This document shows, one piece after another, positions 7,939 through 15,283 of a stretch of DNA of 33,998 nt. The first letter of the stretch is position 1; every line of letters starts with the position of its first letter. The stretch spans positions 1-33,998 of the forward strand of contig JAIXSO010000006.1 in assembly GCA_027484685.1 (NCBI GenBank). Reading direction: 5' to 3'. Source of the stretch: Bacteroidota bacterium. Lineage in GTDB: Bacteria > Bacteroidota > Bacteroidia > UKL13-3. Under the pieces are notes generated by a model, which worked only from the letters and a program-made list of their open reading frames with translations, searched no databases and was not told the origin of the DNA. The position numbers and the translations under genes were made by a program.

Positions 7939-8769
7939 TTACTTCGAATAAATTAAAACAGGCACTTTTGTAGAATAGGTTAATTCAGCAGACTTACTTG
8001 GAAGAAACATACTTTCAAAAAATCCTTTTTCCCTATTAGTAAACATAATTAATAGCTCTGGTTTCGATTTTTTAACATATTTACTTACTCTTTCGACAAG
8101 TGATAGTTCCATGTTATTCTTTTGAATATTTAATTTAAAGTTTTGGAACTCTTCTTTTTCAAATAGCTCCTTACTTTTTTCAAATTTCTTTTTATCAAGC
8201 GCAAAGGATGAATAGTGTAATACTTCTAAATTCATAGAAACCTCAGAAGTAAGTTTTGAAATTTTTGTTATTTCTTTTTTTAAATTTTCAAAATCTGACA
8301 AATAGGTTGCATTTTTAATGGCTTTGGCTCTATAATGACTTGGTATTACCATAACCGGTACTTTAGAATTATTAACAATATACGATGTATGAGTGCCCAT
8401 TACCTTTCTCAACATGCCAGCTCCTTGAGTTGCCATACAAATAAAATCTATTTTGTTTTTTTCAGCGTAACTAATTATATCTTTTTCAGTAGATATACTA
8501 TTTTCTACTACAAATTTTATATCTATAAAATTCCCTTTTTTATTACCAATTGTGCCATGAATAAATTTTTTAAGTTCAATTGTTAAACGTTCAATTTCTT
8601 CATTTTTATACGATAAAAAAAACATGTCACTCCATCTGGTGGGTTTAATTATATGTATTGCATGAAAAAAAATTACTTCAATCTGCTTATTTTGTTTTGC
8701 TATAGTTTGAGCAAATCTTATTGCACCTTTTGAGTTTGCCGAAAAATCCGTTGTTACTAGTAGTTTCAT
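7939..8769 (-). CDS. Tandem universal stress protein (UspA family)
   Basis: 276 residues from the ATG at 8769; an upstream TTG at 8820 would only add an unlikely 17-residue leader. Two Usp domains are joined. The first (about 1-140) starts MKLLVTTDFSANSKGAIRFA and ends with the nucleotide-loop-like GTHTSYIVNNSKVPVMVIP. The second (about 150-276) is degenerate, ending SAELTYSTKVPVLIYSK without a clear G-2x-G-9x-G motif. Tandem Usp proteins are cytoplasmic, ATP-binding or regulatory, and are induced on growth arrest or oxygen limitation. A candidate -7 box and a 12-base dyad lie about 80-100 bases upstream. Confidence 0.88.
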   Translation of the reverse strand: MKLLVTTDFSANSKGAIRFAQTIAKQNKQIEVIFFHAIHIIKPTRWSDMFFLSYKNEEIERLTIELKKFIHGTIGNKKGNFIDIKFVVENSISTEKDIISYAEKNKIDFICMATQGAGMLRKVMGTHTSYIVNNSKVPVMVIPSHYRAKAIKNATYLSDFENLKKEITKISKLTSEVSMNLEVLHYSSFALDKKKFEKSKELFEKEEFQNFKLNIQKNNMELSLVERVSKYVKKSKPELLIMFTNREKGFFESMFLPSKSAELTYSTKVPVLIYSK

Positions 8770-8848
8770 AATTTGAATAACTTTAATTTTACTAATTATT
8801 TGGTGTTTGGTTTTAAACAAAACTAGCTAGGGATTGTATAAAAATATA

Positions 8849-8866
8849 TGACCTAGATCAAAATTA
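8849..8866 (-). promoter_or_regulatory. Candidate promoter -7 box and overlapping dyad upstream of the Usp gene
   Basis: On the minus strand TAATTTTG (8866-8859) fits the Bacteroidota -7 consensus. Directly downstream the dyad TGATCTAGGTCA (8860-8849) is a near-perfect palindrome that would overlap the transcription start, a position suited to a regulator. No -33 TTTG is seen at 19 bases. Confidence 0.3.
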
Positions 8867-8926
8867 AAGATGTATTTAGTTTAATTTCTTGAAAAATCAA
8901 CTCTAATACTCTTAGCTCTTGCCCAT

Positions 8927-8994
8927 TTCTCGCAAGTTTTAATCACGCAAAGCATGAGTCATTTCTTACGCTAAATAAATGAAGTTTGTAAACC
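8927..8994 (+). repeat. REP-like palindromic element 7 (forward, decayed)
   Basis: CTCGCAAGTTTTAATCACGC, then AAAGCATGAGTCATTTCTTA and GAAGTTTGTAAAC follow the layout of element 1, but the outer stem is broken by substitutions. It looks like an old copy between the Usp and folB genes. Confidence 0.65.
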
Positions 8995-9042
8995 AAACAA
9001 TTCAACTCCCGAATTATCGAGAAAACCATCGAAAAATAATCC

Positions 9043-9396
9043 CTACAAACTCAAAACCACGCTTGCATTTCCGCCATCAAATTTGCCTGCGGGATTGTAT
9101 TTGGTTATTTTAACACTGATGTTTTCTAAATGATTGTAGTCAGTTTTTAGTTGATTCAGAATGCTTTGAGCAACGGTTTCTATAAAATCTCTTGGGTTTT
9201 CCATTTCAGCTTTCACTGTTTTTAAAACTTTCTCATAATCAATAATATCCGATAGTTTTTCCATCAAAGCATCGCTTGGTTTATTTTCAGTTAAAATAAT
9301 ATCAACCCTAAATTTACCACCTTTTACCTTTTCAAAATCGTACATTCCGTGGTAGGCAAAAAATTCGAGGTTTTCTAAACAAGTTTGTACTTTCAT
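9043..9396 (-). CDS. folB: Dihydroneopterin aldolase FolB
   Basis: 117 residues, the family length. It has the FolB landmarks: LENLEFFAYHGMYDFEKVKGGKFRVDI at 8-34, then DIIDYEKVL, FIETVAQSI and the C-terminal KITKYNPAGKFDGGNASVVL, which carries the conserved active-site lysine region. It cleaves 7,8-dihydroneopterin to 6-hydroxymethyl-dihydropterin and glycolaldehyde in folate synthesis, in the cytoplasm, as an oligomer. It stands alone here without other folate genes and is divergent from the acyl-CoA dehydrogenase, 91 bases apart. Confidence 0.93.
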   Translation of the reverse strand: MKVQTCLENLEFFAYHGMYDFEKVKGGKFRVDIILTENKPSDALMEKLSDIIDYEKVLKTVKAEMENPRDFIETVAQSILNQLKTDYNHLENISVKITKYNPAGKFDGGNASVVLSL

Positions 9397-9423
9397 GGGT
9401 TGTTATAATAATAAACAAAAAAA

Positions 9424-9431
9424 CTATTTTC
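9424..9431 (+). promoter_or_regulatory. Candidate -7 box for the acyl-CoA dehydrogenase
   Basis: TATTTTCG differs from TAnnTTTG at one base and lies 56 bases before the ATG at 9488. No confident -33 element. Confidence 0.25.
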
Positions 9432-9487
9432 GCACCGTAATAAAAAGCCGCGGTTATAAAAAACCATTGGTTTAAACCATAAAAAAA

Positions 9488-10705
9488 ATGACTACAAACG
9501 CACAAGAATTCACAAAAGCTAACAAGCAAGATGTTTACAACCATCCAGATTATTATTTATTGGATGAATTATTGAGTGAAGAACATAAATTAATTCGCAG
9601 CACAGTGCGCGATTATGTAAAAAAAGAGCTTTCTCCAATTATTGAAGATGTGGCTCAAAAAGCAGTTTTCCCTCGTTTTATGGTTAAAGAGTTAGGCGAG
9701 TTAGGTTGCTACGCTCCTCAATTGCCAGTAGAATATGGCTGTGGTGGAATGGATTATATTACCTACGGATTAATGATGCAAGAGTTAGAGCGTTGCGATT
9801 CAGGCGTTCGTTCTACTGCTTCAGTTCAAGGTAGTTTGGTTATGTATCCAATTTACAAATTTGGTAGCGAAGAGCAAAAACATAAATATTTACCTAAATT
9901 AGCCAAAGGCGATTTATTAGGTTGTTTTGGTTTAACTGAGCCTAACCATGGTTCTGATCCAGGTGGAATGACCACTAATTTTAAACCTGCTGGCGATGGC
10001 AAACACGTTATTTTAAACGGTGCTAAAATGTGGATTTCAAATTCACCATTTGCTGATATTGCAGTGGTTTGGGCTAAAAATGAAAACGGAAAGATAAAAG
10101 GAATAATTGTAGAACGTGGTATGGAAGGCTTTACCACTCCAGAAACACATAATAAATGGAGCTTACGTGCTAGCGCCACTGGCGAGTTAGTGTTTAACGA
10201 TGTATTGGTTCCAGTTGAAAATATTTTACCAGGTGTTGAAGGTTTAAAAGGTCCATTAACTTGCTTAAACAGTGCTCGTTACGGAATTAGCTGGGGTGCT
10301 TTAGGTGCAGCTATGGATTGTTACGATACAGCATTGCGTTACAGCAAGGAGCGTATTCAGTTTGGTAAACCTATTGCTGGATTCCAATTACAACAAAAAA
10401 AGTTAGCTGAAATGATAACCGAAATTACTAAAGCACAACTGTTAACTTGGCGCTTAGGTGTTTTAATGAACGAAGGCCGCGCTACACCTGCTCAAATTAG
10501 TATGGCAAAACGTAATAATGTTGATTTAGCATTGAACGTAGCACGCAATGCACGCCAAATGTTAGGTGGAATGGGCATTACTGGCGAGTATCCAATTATG
10601 CGCCACATGATGAACTTAGAATCGGTAGTAACTTACGAAGGAACCCACGATATTCATTTATTAATTACCGGATTAGATATTACTGGCGAAAATGCTTTTG
10701 CATAA
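9488..10705 (+). CDS. gcdH: Acyl-CoA dehydrogenase, glutaryl-CoA dehydrogenase type
   Basis: 405 residues, full length. The order is an N-terminal helical domain, a beta domain with the FAD motif CFGLTEPNHGSDPGG (about 143-157) and MWISNSPFADIAVVW, and a C-terminal helical domain with RIQFGKPIAGFQLQQ. The catalytic base is Glu384 in VTYEGTHDIH. The stretch DSGVRSTASVQGSLVM places Arg108 where glutaryl-CoA dehydrogenases bind the gamma-carboxylate, so glutaryl-CoA to crotonyl-CoA (lysine/tryptophan breakdown) is the likely reaction; a related short-chain substrate cannot be excluded. It is monocistronic and closed by a strong terminator. Confidence 0.9.
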   Translation: MTTNAQEFTKANKQDVYNHPDYYLLDELLSEEHKLIRSTVRDYVKKELSPIIEDVAQKAVFPRFMVKELGELGCYAPQLPVEYGCGGMDYITYGLMMQELERCDSGVRSTASVQGSLVMYPIYKFGSEEQKHKYLPKLAKGDLLGCFGLTEPNHGSDPGGMTTNFKPAGDGKHVILNGAKMWISNSPFADIAVVWAKNENGKIKGIIVERGMEGFTTPETHNKWSLRASATGELVFNDVLVPVENILPGVEGLKGPLTCLNSARYGISWGALGAAMDCYDTALRYSKERIQFGKPIAGFQLQQKKLAEMITEITKAQLLTWRLGVLMNEGRATPAQISMAKRNNVDLALNVARNARQMLGGMGITGEYPIMRHMMNLESVVTYEGTHDIHLLITGLDITGENAFA

Positions 10706-10722
10706 CTAGAAATAAAGTGACT

Positions 10723-10758
10723 AAAAAAGCCGTATCAAATTTTTGATACGGCTTTTTT
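10723..10758 (+). terminator. Intrinsic terminator after gcdH
   Basis: A 17-bp perfect stem (AAAAAAGCCGTATCAAA paired with TTTGATACGGCTTTTTT), 2-base centre, flanked by A and T tracts, so it can act in both directions. Confidence 0.93.
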
Positions 10759-10820
10759 ATTTCTTGATTAAAACAAGGTTTTTTTCTTTTAGGTGCCAAA
10801 GATAGGCTAACTATCGTTTT

Positions 10821-10922
10821 GTGTCATTCTGCAAGAATCTCCTTAATACACTTGATTGTTGGCTTTAAAAGTGCTTTTAATGGAAAGAAAACCATAAGGA
10901 AAGGAGATGCTTACAGCATGAC
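10821..10922. repeat. Empty inverted-repeat unit (MITE-like relative of the GIY-YIG element)
   Basis: The left arm (10821-10864, GTGTCATTCTGCAAGAATCT and on) and the right arm (10874-10922, ending GGAGATGCTTACAGCATGAC) are inverted and related to the arms at 10932-10982 and 11309-11354 that enclose the GIY-YIG gene. Only about 10 bases separate the arms, so it holds no gene. Confidence 0.7.
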
Positions 10923-10976
10923 TATCCTTCTGTGTCATTCAGTAGGAATCCCCTTAATACACTTGATTGTTGGCTA

Positions 10977-11276
10977 TTATAGAATTGCATACTTTTTTAG
11001 TTTTGGATTTACTGATTTGATTAAAGCTAGTTTATTGTCTCTTGACAATGATTTTAATTCTTTTTCTCTATTAATAGTTTCATTAATATTTTGAAAAACT
11101 TCAAAATAAATCAATTCATAACAAAAATATTTGCCAGCAAAAGTTTCAGGTTTCCCTTTATTACTATGATGTTCAGAAATTCTTTTTTCTAATGAATTGG
11201 TTACGCCAACATAAAAAACGGTTCTTCTAGGATTAGAAGTTATATAAACATAATTGTTTAAATCAAAATTATTCAT
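10977..11276 (-). CDS. GIY-YIG nuclease domain protein (YhbQ/UPF0213-like)
   Basis: 99 residues, essentially one GIY-YIG domain. YVYITSN (9-15) and FYVGVT (21-26) are the two motif strands, Arg32 in LEKRISEH is the catalytic arginine, and the glutamate-bearing helix is NREKELKSL. The family includes stand-alone nicking or structure-specific nucleases, and in Bacteroidota it occurs in many near-identical copies. Inverted repeats enclose the gene and its stop lies at the edge of the left arm. It has its own promoter. It may cut DNA at its own element ends, but no biochemical role is established. Confidence 0.88.
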   Translation of the reverse strand: MNNFDLNNYVYITSNPRRTVFYVGVTNSLEKRISEHHSNKGKPETFAGKYFCYELIYFEVFQNINETINREKELKSLSRDNKLALIKSVNPKLKKYAIL

Positions 11277-11292
11277 AACAAAATAACTTAAA

Positions 11293-11323
11293 CAAATATA
11301 GATTTATGTTAATGGAAAGCAAA
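11293..11323 (-). promoter_or_regulatory. Promoter of the GIY-YIG gene (-33 TTTG, N19, -7 TATATTTG)
   Basis: On the minus strand TTTG (11323-11320), exactly 19 bases, then TATATTTG (11300-11293), 16 bases before the ATG: a textbook Bacteroidota promoter. The -33 lies inside the right inverted arm of the element. Confidence 0.7.
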
Positions 11324-11370
11324 CCCTAAGGAAAGGAGATTCCTACTGAATGACCCAACGCAAAAGTCAA

Positions 11371-11420
11371 AGTCATTCTGGAAGAATCCCATTATTACAC
11401 TTGATTTTTGGCTATTATAG
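11371..11420 (+). repeat. Solitary arm of the GIY-YIG-associated repeat
   Basis: GTCATTCTGGAAGAATCCCA, then TTACACTTGATTTTTGGCTA match the left arms at 10821 and 10932 in the same orientation. No right arm follows before the terminator at 11457, so this is a remnant. Confidence 0.7.
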
Positions 11421-11456
11421 CTTAACACTATATTTTGATAATACAAATAATTATGC

Positions 11457-11499
11457 AAAAAAATAGGTTGTTTCAAAATTTGAAACAACCTATTTTTTG
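11457..11499 (-). terminator. Intrinsic terminator after the bacilliredoxin gene
   Basis: Long palindrome with TAGGTTGTTTCAAA against TTTGAAACAACCTA, flanked by A and T runs on both sides. It serves the minus-strand bacilliredoxin gene and could act in both directions. Confidence 0.88.
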
Positions 11500-11524
11500 A
11501 TTCGATCTTTCTAATAATGATTGC

Positions 11525-11944
11525 TTAGCAATATTCTTCAAAAGCTGCTTTTAAATTTTCGGCAATCATTTCAGCGCTGCGGCCTTCAATATTGTGGCGC
11601 TCAATAAAATGAACCAACTCACCATTTTTGTATAAACCAATTGATGGAGACGATGGTGGGTAAGGAGCTATAAACTCTCTGGCTTTAGCTACTGCTTCTA
11701 CTTCTTGTCCGGCAAATACAGTTAATAATTCGTTTGGCACTTTGGTAGCTTCTTTAACAGCTTTCATAATTCCTGGGCGGGCAGTACCTGCTGCGCAACC
11801 GCATACCGAATTGAAAACCATTAATTTTGTCCCTTCGTTATTGTTCATTGCTGCAGCTACTTCATCAGCTGTCATCAGCGATTTAAAACCAACTTCAACC
11901 AATTGTTGACGCATTGGTGCTACTAACATTTCTGGATATGGCAT
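11525..11944 (-). CDS. BrxA/BrxB family bacilliredoxin
   Basis: 139 residues of the YphP/YqiW (DUF1094) family, starting MPYPEMLVAPMRQQLVEVGF as in Bacillus members. The redox motif is Cys48-Gly-Cys50 (NSVCGCAAGTARPG). Bacilliredoxins remove bacillithiol or related low-molecular-weight thiols from oxidised proteins; the family also has weak disulfide isomerase activity. It is cytoplasmic with no signal peptide. A third cysteine is the last residue. It is monocistronic with its own terminator. It implies bacillithiol or a similar thiol in this organism, which the window cannot confirm. Confidence 0.9.
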   Translation of the reverse strand: MPYPEMLVAPMRQQLVEVGFKSLMTADEVAAAMNNNEGTKLMVFNSVCGCAAGTARPGIMKAVKEATKVPNELLTVFAGQEVEAVAKAREFIAPYPPSSPSIGLYKNGELVHFIERHNIEGRSAEMIAENLKAAFEEYC

Positions 11945-12102
11945 AATATTTATATTTTTTAAGTATGTTTTGAGATTACAATTTTACAAAAATGTTTCCA
12001 AAAAATGTATTAAGCCTAAATGTCATAAAAAATATTTAAAACAAATTGCCGTTTAACTGTTGTAATATTTAATAATCAATTTTTTAAAATGCTTGATTAT
12101 TC

Positions 12103-12110
12103 TATTTTTG
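12103..12110 (+). promoter_or_regulatory. Candidate -7 box for ahcY
   Basis: TATTTTTG fits TAnnTTTG, 35 bases before the ATG. A TTTT at 12080-12083 is at the right distance (19) for a weak -33. Confidence 0.45.
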
Positions 12111-12145
12111 CATAAAATATTAAAGCAATATACAAACAAAATAAT

Positions 12146-13459
12146 ATGTCAGAAACAAAATCAGTAGCTCCTTATAAAGTTAAGGACATTAGCTTAGCAG
12201 AGTGGGGAAGAAAAGAAATTAGATTAGCCGAAGCAGAAATGCCAGGTTTAATGAGTATCAGAAAAGAATATGGTCCGCAACAACCTTTAAAAGGTGCGCG
12301 TATAGCAGGTTGTTTACACATGACAATTCAAACTGCGGTTTTAATTGAAACTTTAAAAGCTTTAGGTGCTGAAGTAACTTGGAGTTCATGTAATATTTTC
12401 TCAACACAAGATCACGCTGCTGCTGCAATAGCTGCTGCTGGTATTCCGGTTTACGCTTGGAAAGGTCAAAACGAAGAAGAGTTTGATTGGTGTATTGAGC
12501 AAACTTTATTTGCTTTTGAAGGTGGTAAACCTTTAAATATGATTTTAGATGACGGTGGCGATTTAACTAATATGGTTTTTGACCGTTACCCTGAATTAGC
12601 AAAAGACATCAAAGGTTTATCGGAAGAAACTACTACTGGTGTTCATCGTTTATACGAGCGTATGAAAAAAGGTACGTTATTAGTTCCTGCTATTAACGTA
12701 AACGATTCAGTAACAAAATCGAAATTTGATAACAAATACGGCTGTAAAGAATCATTAGTTGATGCTATTCGTAGAGCAACTGATATTATGATGGCTGGTA
12801 AAGTAGCTGTGGTAGCTGGTTATGGTGATGTAGGAAAAGGTTCAGCAGAATCGTTACGTGGTGCTGGTGCACGCGTTTTGGTTACCGAAATTGATCCAAT
12901 TTGTGCTTTACAAGCTGCAATGGATGGTTTTGAAGTAGTTACTATGGAAGATGCTTGCTCAAGAGCTAATATTTTTGTAACGGCTACTGGTAATGTTAAA
13001 ATTATTACTGACCGTCATTTCAAAGCAATGCGCGATAAATCTATCGTTTGTAACATTGGACATTTTGACAATGAAATTGACATGGCTTGGATGAACAACA
13101 ATTACGGTTCTACTAAATTTACTGTTAAACCTCAAGTTGATGTTTACAATGTAGATGGAAACGAAATCATTATTTTAGCTGAAGGTCGTTTAGTTAATTT
13201 AGGTTGTGCTATGGGTCACCCAAGTTTTGTAATGAGTAATTCTTTCTCAAACCAAACTTTGGCTCAAATTGAATTATGGAACCACAGCGATAAATACGAA
13301 AATAAAGTATATGTGTTGCCTAAACATTTAGATGAAAAAGTAGCATTTTTACATTTAGAGCATATTGGTGCTAAACTTACCATTTTAGATGGTGAACAAG
13401 CTGATTATATTGGCGTAAAAGTAGAAGGACCTTTCAAAGCAGAAATGTACAGATACTAA
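12146..13459 (+). CDS. ahcY: Adenosylhomocysteinase (S-adenosylhomocysteine hydrolase)
   Basis: 437 residues, full length. The substrate domain has [17 protein letters not shown] and the [15 protein letters not shown] stretch with the catalytic Lys/Asp. The NAD domain has [10 protein letters not shown] (225-234), and the C-terminal KAEMYRY tail that completes the neighbouring subunit's NAD site is intact. It splits S-adenosylhomocysteine into adenosine and homocysteine, keeping methylation reactions going and feeding the methionine cycle; it is a cytoplasmic tetramer. Smooth, GTT/GCT-rich codon use suggests high expression. It has its own -7 box and a strong terminator, so it is monocistronic. 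Confidence 0.97.
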   Translation: MSETKSVAPYKVKDISLAEWGRKEIRLAEAEMPGLMSIRKEYGPQQPLKGARIAGCLHMTIQTAVLIETLKALGAEVTWSSCNIFSTQDHAAAAIAAAGIPVYAWKGQNEEEFDWCIEQTLFAFEGGKPLNMILDDGGDLTNMVFDRYPELAKDIKGLSEETTTGVHRLYERMKKGTLLVPAINVNDSVTKSKFDNKYGCKESLVDAIRRATDIMMAGKVAVVAGYGDVGKGSAESLRGAGARVLVTEIDPICALQAAMDGFEVVTMEDACSRANIFVTATGNVKIITDRHFKAMRDKSIVCNIGHFDNEIDMAWMNNNYGSTKFTVKPQVDVYNVDGNEIIILAEGRLVNLGCAMGHPSFVMSNSFSNQTLAQIELWNHSDKYENKVYVLPKHLDEKVAFLHLEHIGAKLTILDGEQADYIGVKVEGPFKAEMYRY

Positions 13460-13479
13460 TATTTTTTAGTAATAAAATT

Positions 13480-13511
13480 AAAAGCCAATCCTATTTAGGG
13501 TTGGCTTTTTT
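13480..13511 (+). terminator. Intrinsic terminator after ahcY
   Basis: AAAAGCCAATCC pairs with GGGTTGGCTTTT (12 bp, one G-U) around a TATTTA loop, ending in a T run. Confidence 0.92.
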
Positions 13512-13539
13512 ATTGCATATTAGTAAATAAAAACCCATC

Positions 13540-13612
13540 TAATCCCCAAAAGTTATATTTTATGGAGATTATAATCCCCAAAAAGAATATATTTTAGAGG
13601 TTATAATCCCCA
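13540..13612. repeat. Three 32-bp-spaced direct repeats with palindromes upstream of the ATPase gene
   Basis: TAATCCCC occurs at 13540, 13572 and 13604, spaced exactly 32 bp, close to three helical turns. Between them is a conserved AT-rich stretch. The second and third copies join a preceding half-site to form near-palindromes, GGAGATTATAATCCCC (13564-13579) and GAGGTTATAATCCC (13597-13610). The block ends just before the candidate -33 of the ATPase gene, so it looks like a multi-site operator. Confidence 0.75.
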
Positions 13613-13616
13613 ATAG

Positions 13617-13647
13617 TTAGGTAATTTGGTGTTTATTTATATTTTTG
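13617..13647 (+). promoter_or_regulatory. Candidate promoter of the AAA_14/DUF4143 ATPase gene
   Basis: TTAG (13617-13620, one mismatch to TTTG), 19 bases, then TATTTTTG (13640-13647), which fits the -7 consensus; the ATG follows 21 bases later. The palindromic repeats abut its upstream edge. Confidence 0.5.
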
Positions 13648-13668
13648 TATTAAAAAAGTGGGAATGTT

Positions 13669-14796
13669 ATGATAACTAGAACTATTTATCAATCAATAAA
13701 AGAATCAATGTTTAAAGGCAAAGCAATAATACTTTATGGAAGCAGACAAGTTGGTAAAACTACCATTACACAACAATTGGCTTCTGAGTTTGCAGGAGAA
13801 CATTTATTTTTAGATTGCGATGAACCTGATGAAAGAGCGATGTTGGAAAATGTAACTTCTACACAGTTGAAAAATTTAATTGGAAACAAAAAAATTTTAT
13901 TCATTGATGAAGCACAACGCGTTAAAAATATTGGTGTAACGCTTAAATTATTGGTTGATAAAGTAAAAGAGGTACAAGTGGTGGCAACAGGCTCTTCAGT
14001 TTTGGATATGGCAAGTGAAATAAACGAACCTTTAACAGGCAGAAAGTACGAATATAATGTGCATCCATTTACAGTAGAAGAGCTAAGTAAAGCAAGTAGT
14101 TGGCATAACGAGGCTAGAAATTTAGAGCAAAGATTGGTTTTTGGGTTTTACCCAGACGTAACCAATAATGCAATAGAAGCAGAAAGATTATTGCGTTCAT
14201 TGGCAAATAGTTATTTGTATAAAGATTTATTGAGTTTTGAGGAAATTAGAAAGCCAGATTTACTTCATAAATTATTACAAGCGTTGGCTTTTCAGGTGGG
14301 AAGCGAAGTGTCGTACAATGAATTGGCACGAACATTAAGCGTTGACAAAGCTACAATTATTAAGTACATTGATTTGCTAGAAAAGGTTTTTATTATATTT
14401 AAAGTAAGTCCATACAGCAGAAATTTAAGAAGTGAAATAACCACAACTAGAAAAATTTATTTTTGGGATAATGGTGTGCGCAATGCAGTAATTAGTAACT
14501 TTACAAATATTAATAATAGAACCGATGTTGGTGCACTTTGGGAAAATTTTATGATTAGTGAGCGAATTAAGCAATGTAATAACCATATGAAATACGCAAA
14601 ACATTATTTTTGGAGAACTAAAATTCAACAAGAAATAGATTTAATTGAAGAGGAAAATTTAGAATTAAGTATTTTTGAATTTAAATGGAATCCAAAAGCT
14701 AAAGCTCATATACCAACTACATTTACCAATACCTATGCTGTTAAACATAAAGCAATTGTTAGCAGCCAAAATTATCAGGACTTTATAAAACTATAA
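13669..14796 (+). CDS. AAA_14/DUF4143 family ATPase
   Basis: 375 residues, the family length. Walker A is GSRQVGKTT (24-32) and Walker B ILFIDEAQ with Asp80/Glu81. The DUF4143 region starts near residue 165 with a winged-helix-like part (SYNELARTLSVDKATIIKYIDLLEK). The C-terminal region carries a nuclease-fold-like pattern (WENFMISERI, then EIDLIEEENLELSIFEFKW). The family is widespread, often in several copies per genome, and its function is unsettled; DNA-binding or repair-like roles have been proposed from the fold. It appears intact. The repeat block upstream may be its operator. tspO starts 10 bases after the stop. Confidence 0.9.
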   Translation: MITRTIYQSIKESMFKGKAIILYGSRQVGKTTITQQLASEFAGEHLFLDCDEPDERAMLENVTSTQLKNLIGNKKILFIDEAQRVKNIGVTLKLLVDKVKEVQVVATGSSVLDMASEINEPLTGRKYEYNVHPFTVEELSKASSWHNEARNLEQRLVFGFYPDVTNNAIEAERLLRSLANSYLYKDLLSFEEIRKPDLLHKLLQALAFQVGSEVSYNELARTLSVDKATIIKYIDLLEKVFIIFKVSPYSRNLRSEITTTRKIYFWDNGVRNAVISNFTNINNRTDVGALWENFMISERIKQCNNHMKYAKHYFWRTKIQQEIDLIEEENLELSIFEFKWNPKAKAHIPTTFTNTYAVKHKAIVSSQNYQDFIKL

Positions 14797-14806
14797 TTTA
14801 TTAACC

Positions 14807-15283
14807 ATGAAAAATATAAAACTTATTTTTAATCTGATTATCTCAATAACTGCTTGCTTAAGCGCAGGTATTTTAGGTGCATTAACTACCAGCCCTAATA
14901 CCCAATGGTTTCAAAGTTTAAACAAACCATTTTTTCAGCCACCTAATTGGCTTTTTGGCCCAGTTTGGACTGTTTTATACATACTTATGGGCGTTTCAAT
15001 TTGGCTAATAAGTAGACAAGGTTTTAAAACTAAAATAGCCAAGCAAGCGCTTTATTTATTTATAACCCAATTAGTATTAAACTCTTTGTGGAGTTTGGTT
15101 TATTTTGGCTTGCAACAAATATTGGGAGCATTTATACTCATTATTTTTATTTGGATATTTATTTTGCTAACCATAATTTGGTTTAATAAAATAAATAAAG
15201 TGGCGGGTTTGTTGTTGGTGCCTTATATTTTATGGGTAAGTTTTGCTACAGTTTTAAATGCAGCTTTGTGGCTTTTAAATTAA
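14807..15283 (+). CDS. tspO: TspO/MBR family protein
   Basis: 158 residues with five membrane helices and the TspO signature: NKPFFQPPNWLFGPVWTVLYILMG near the first loop and helix 2, LNSLWSLVYFG in helix 3, and a conserved last helix LWVSFATVLNAALWLLN. TspO binds porphyrins and other tetrapyrroles and is tied to light, oxygen or stress responses in bacteria. It starts 10 bases after the ATPase gene, so they may be co-transcribed, although no functional link is obvious. Its stop overlaps the convergent outer-membrane gene by 4 bases. Confidence 0.92.
   Translation: MKNIKLIFNLIISITACLSAGILGALTTSPNTQWFQSLNKPFFQPPNWLFGPVWTVLYILMGVSIWLISRQGFKTKIAKQALYLFITQLVLNSLWSLVYFGLQQILGAFILIIFIWIFILLTIIWFNKINKVAGLLLVPYILWVSFATVLNAALWLLN

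Larger units (their letters stand above)
10932..11354. mobile_element. Putative small mobile element: GIY-YIG gene between inverted arms
   Basis: The left end GTCATTCAGTAGGAATCCCC (10934-10953) is the reverse complement, with one mismatch, of the right end GGAGATTCCTACTGAATGAC (11335-11354). The arms extend inward as CTTAATACACTTGATTGTTG on the left and TTAATGGAAAGCAAACCCTA on the right, the same inner sequences as in the empty unit at 10821-10922. The GIY-YIG gene fills the interior, with its promoter partly inside the right arm. Mobility is inferred from this layout. Confidence 0.6.

Noticed and set aside
10819-11094. Plus-strand frame across the GIY-YIG-associated repeats
   Set aside because: It runs through the inverted-repeat arms and antisense to the GIY-YIG gene; no family resemblance.
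13540-13612. Regular 32-bp spaced repeats read as a mini CRISPR array
   Set aside because: Only three units, the intervening sequences are themselves similar rather than unique spacers, and no cas genes lie nearby. The promoter-proximal position fits an operator better.
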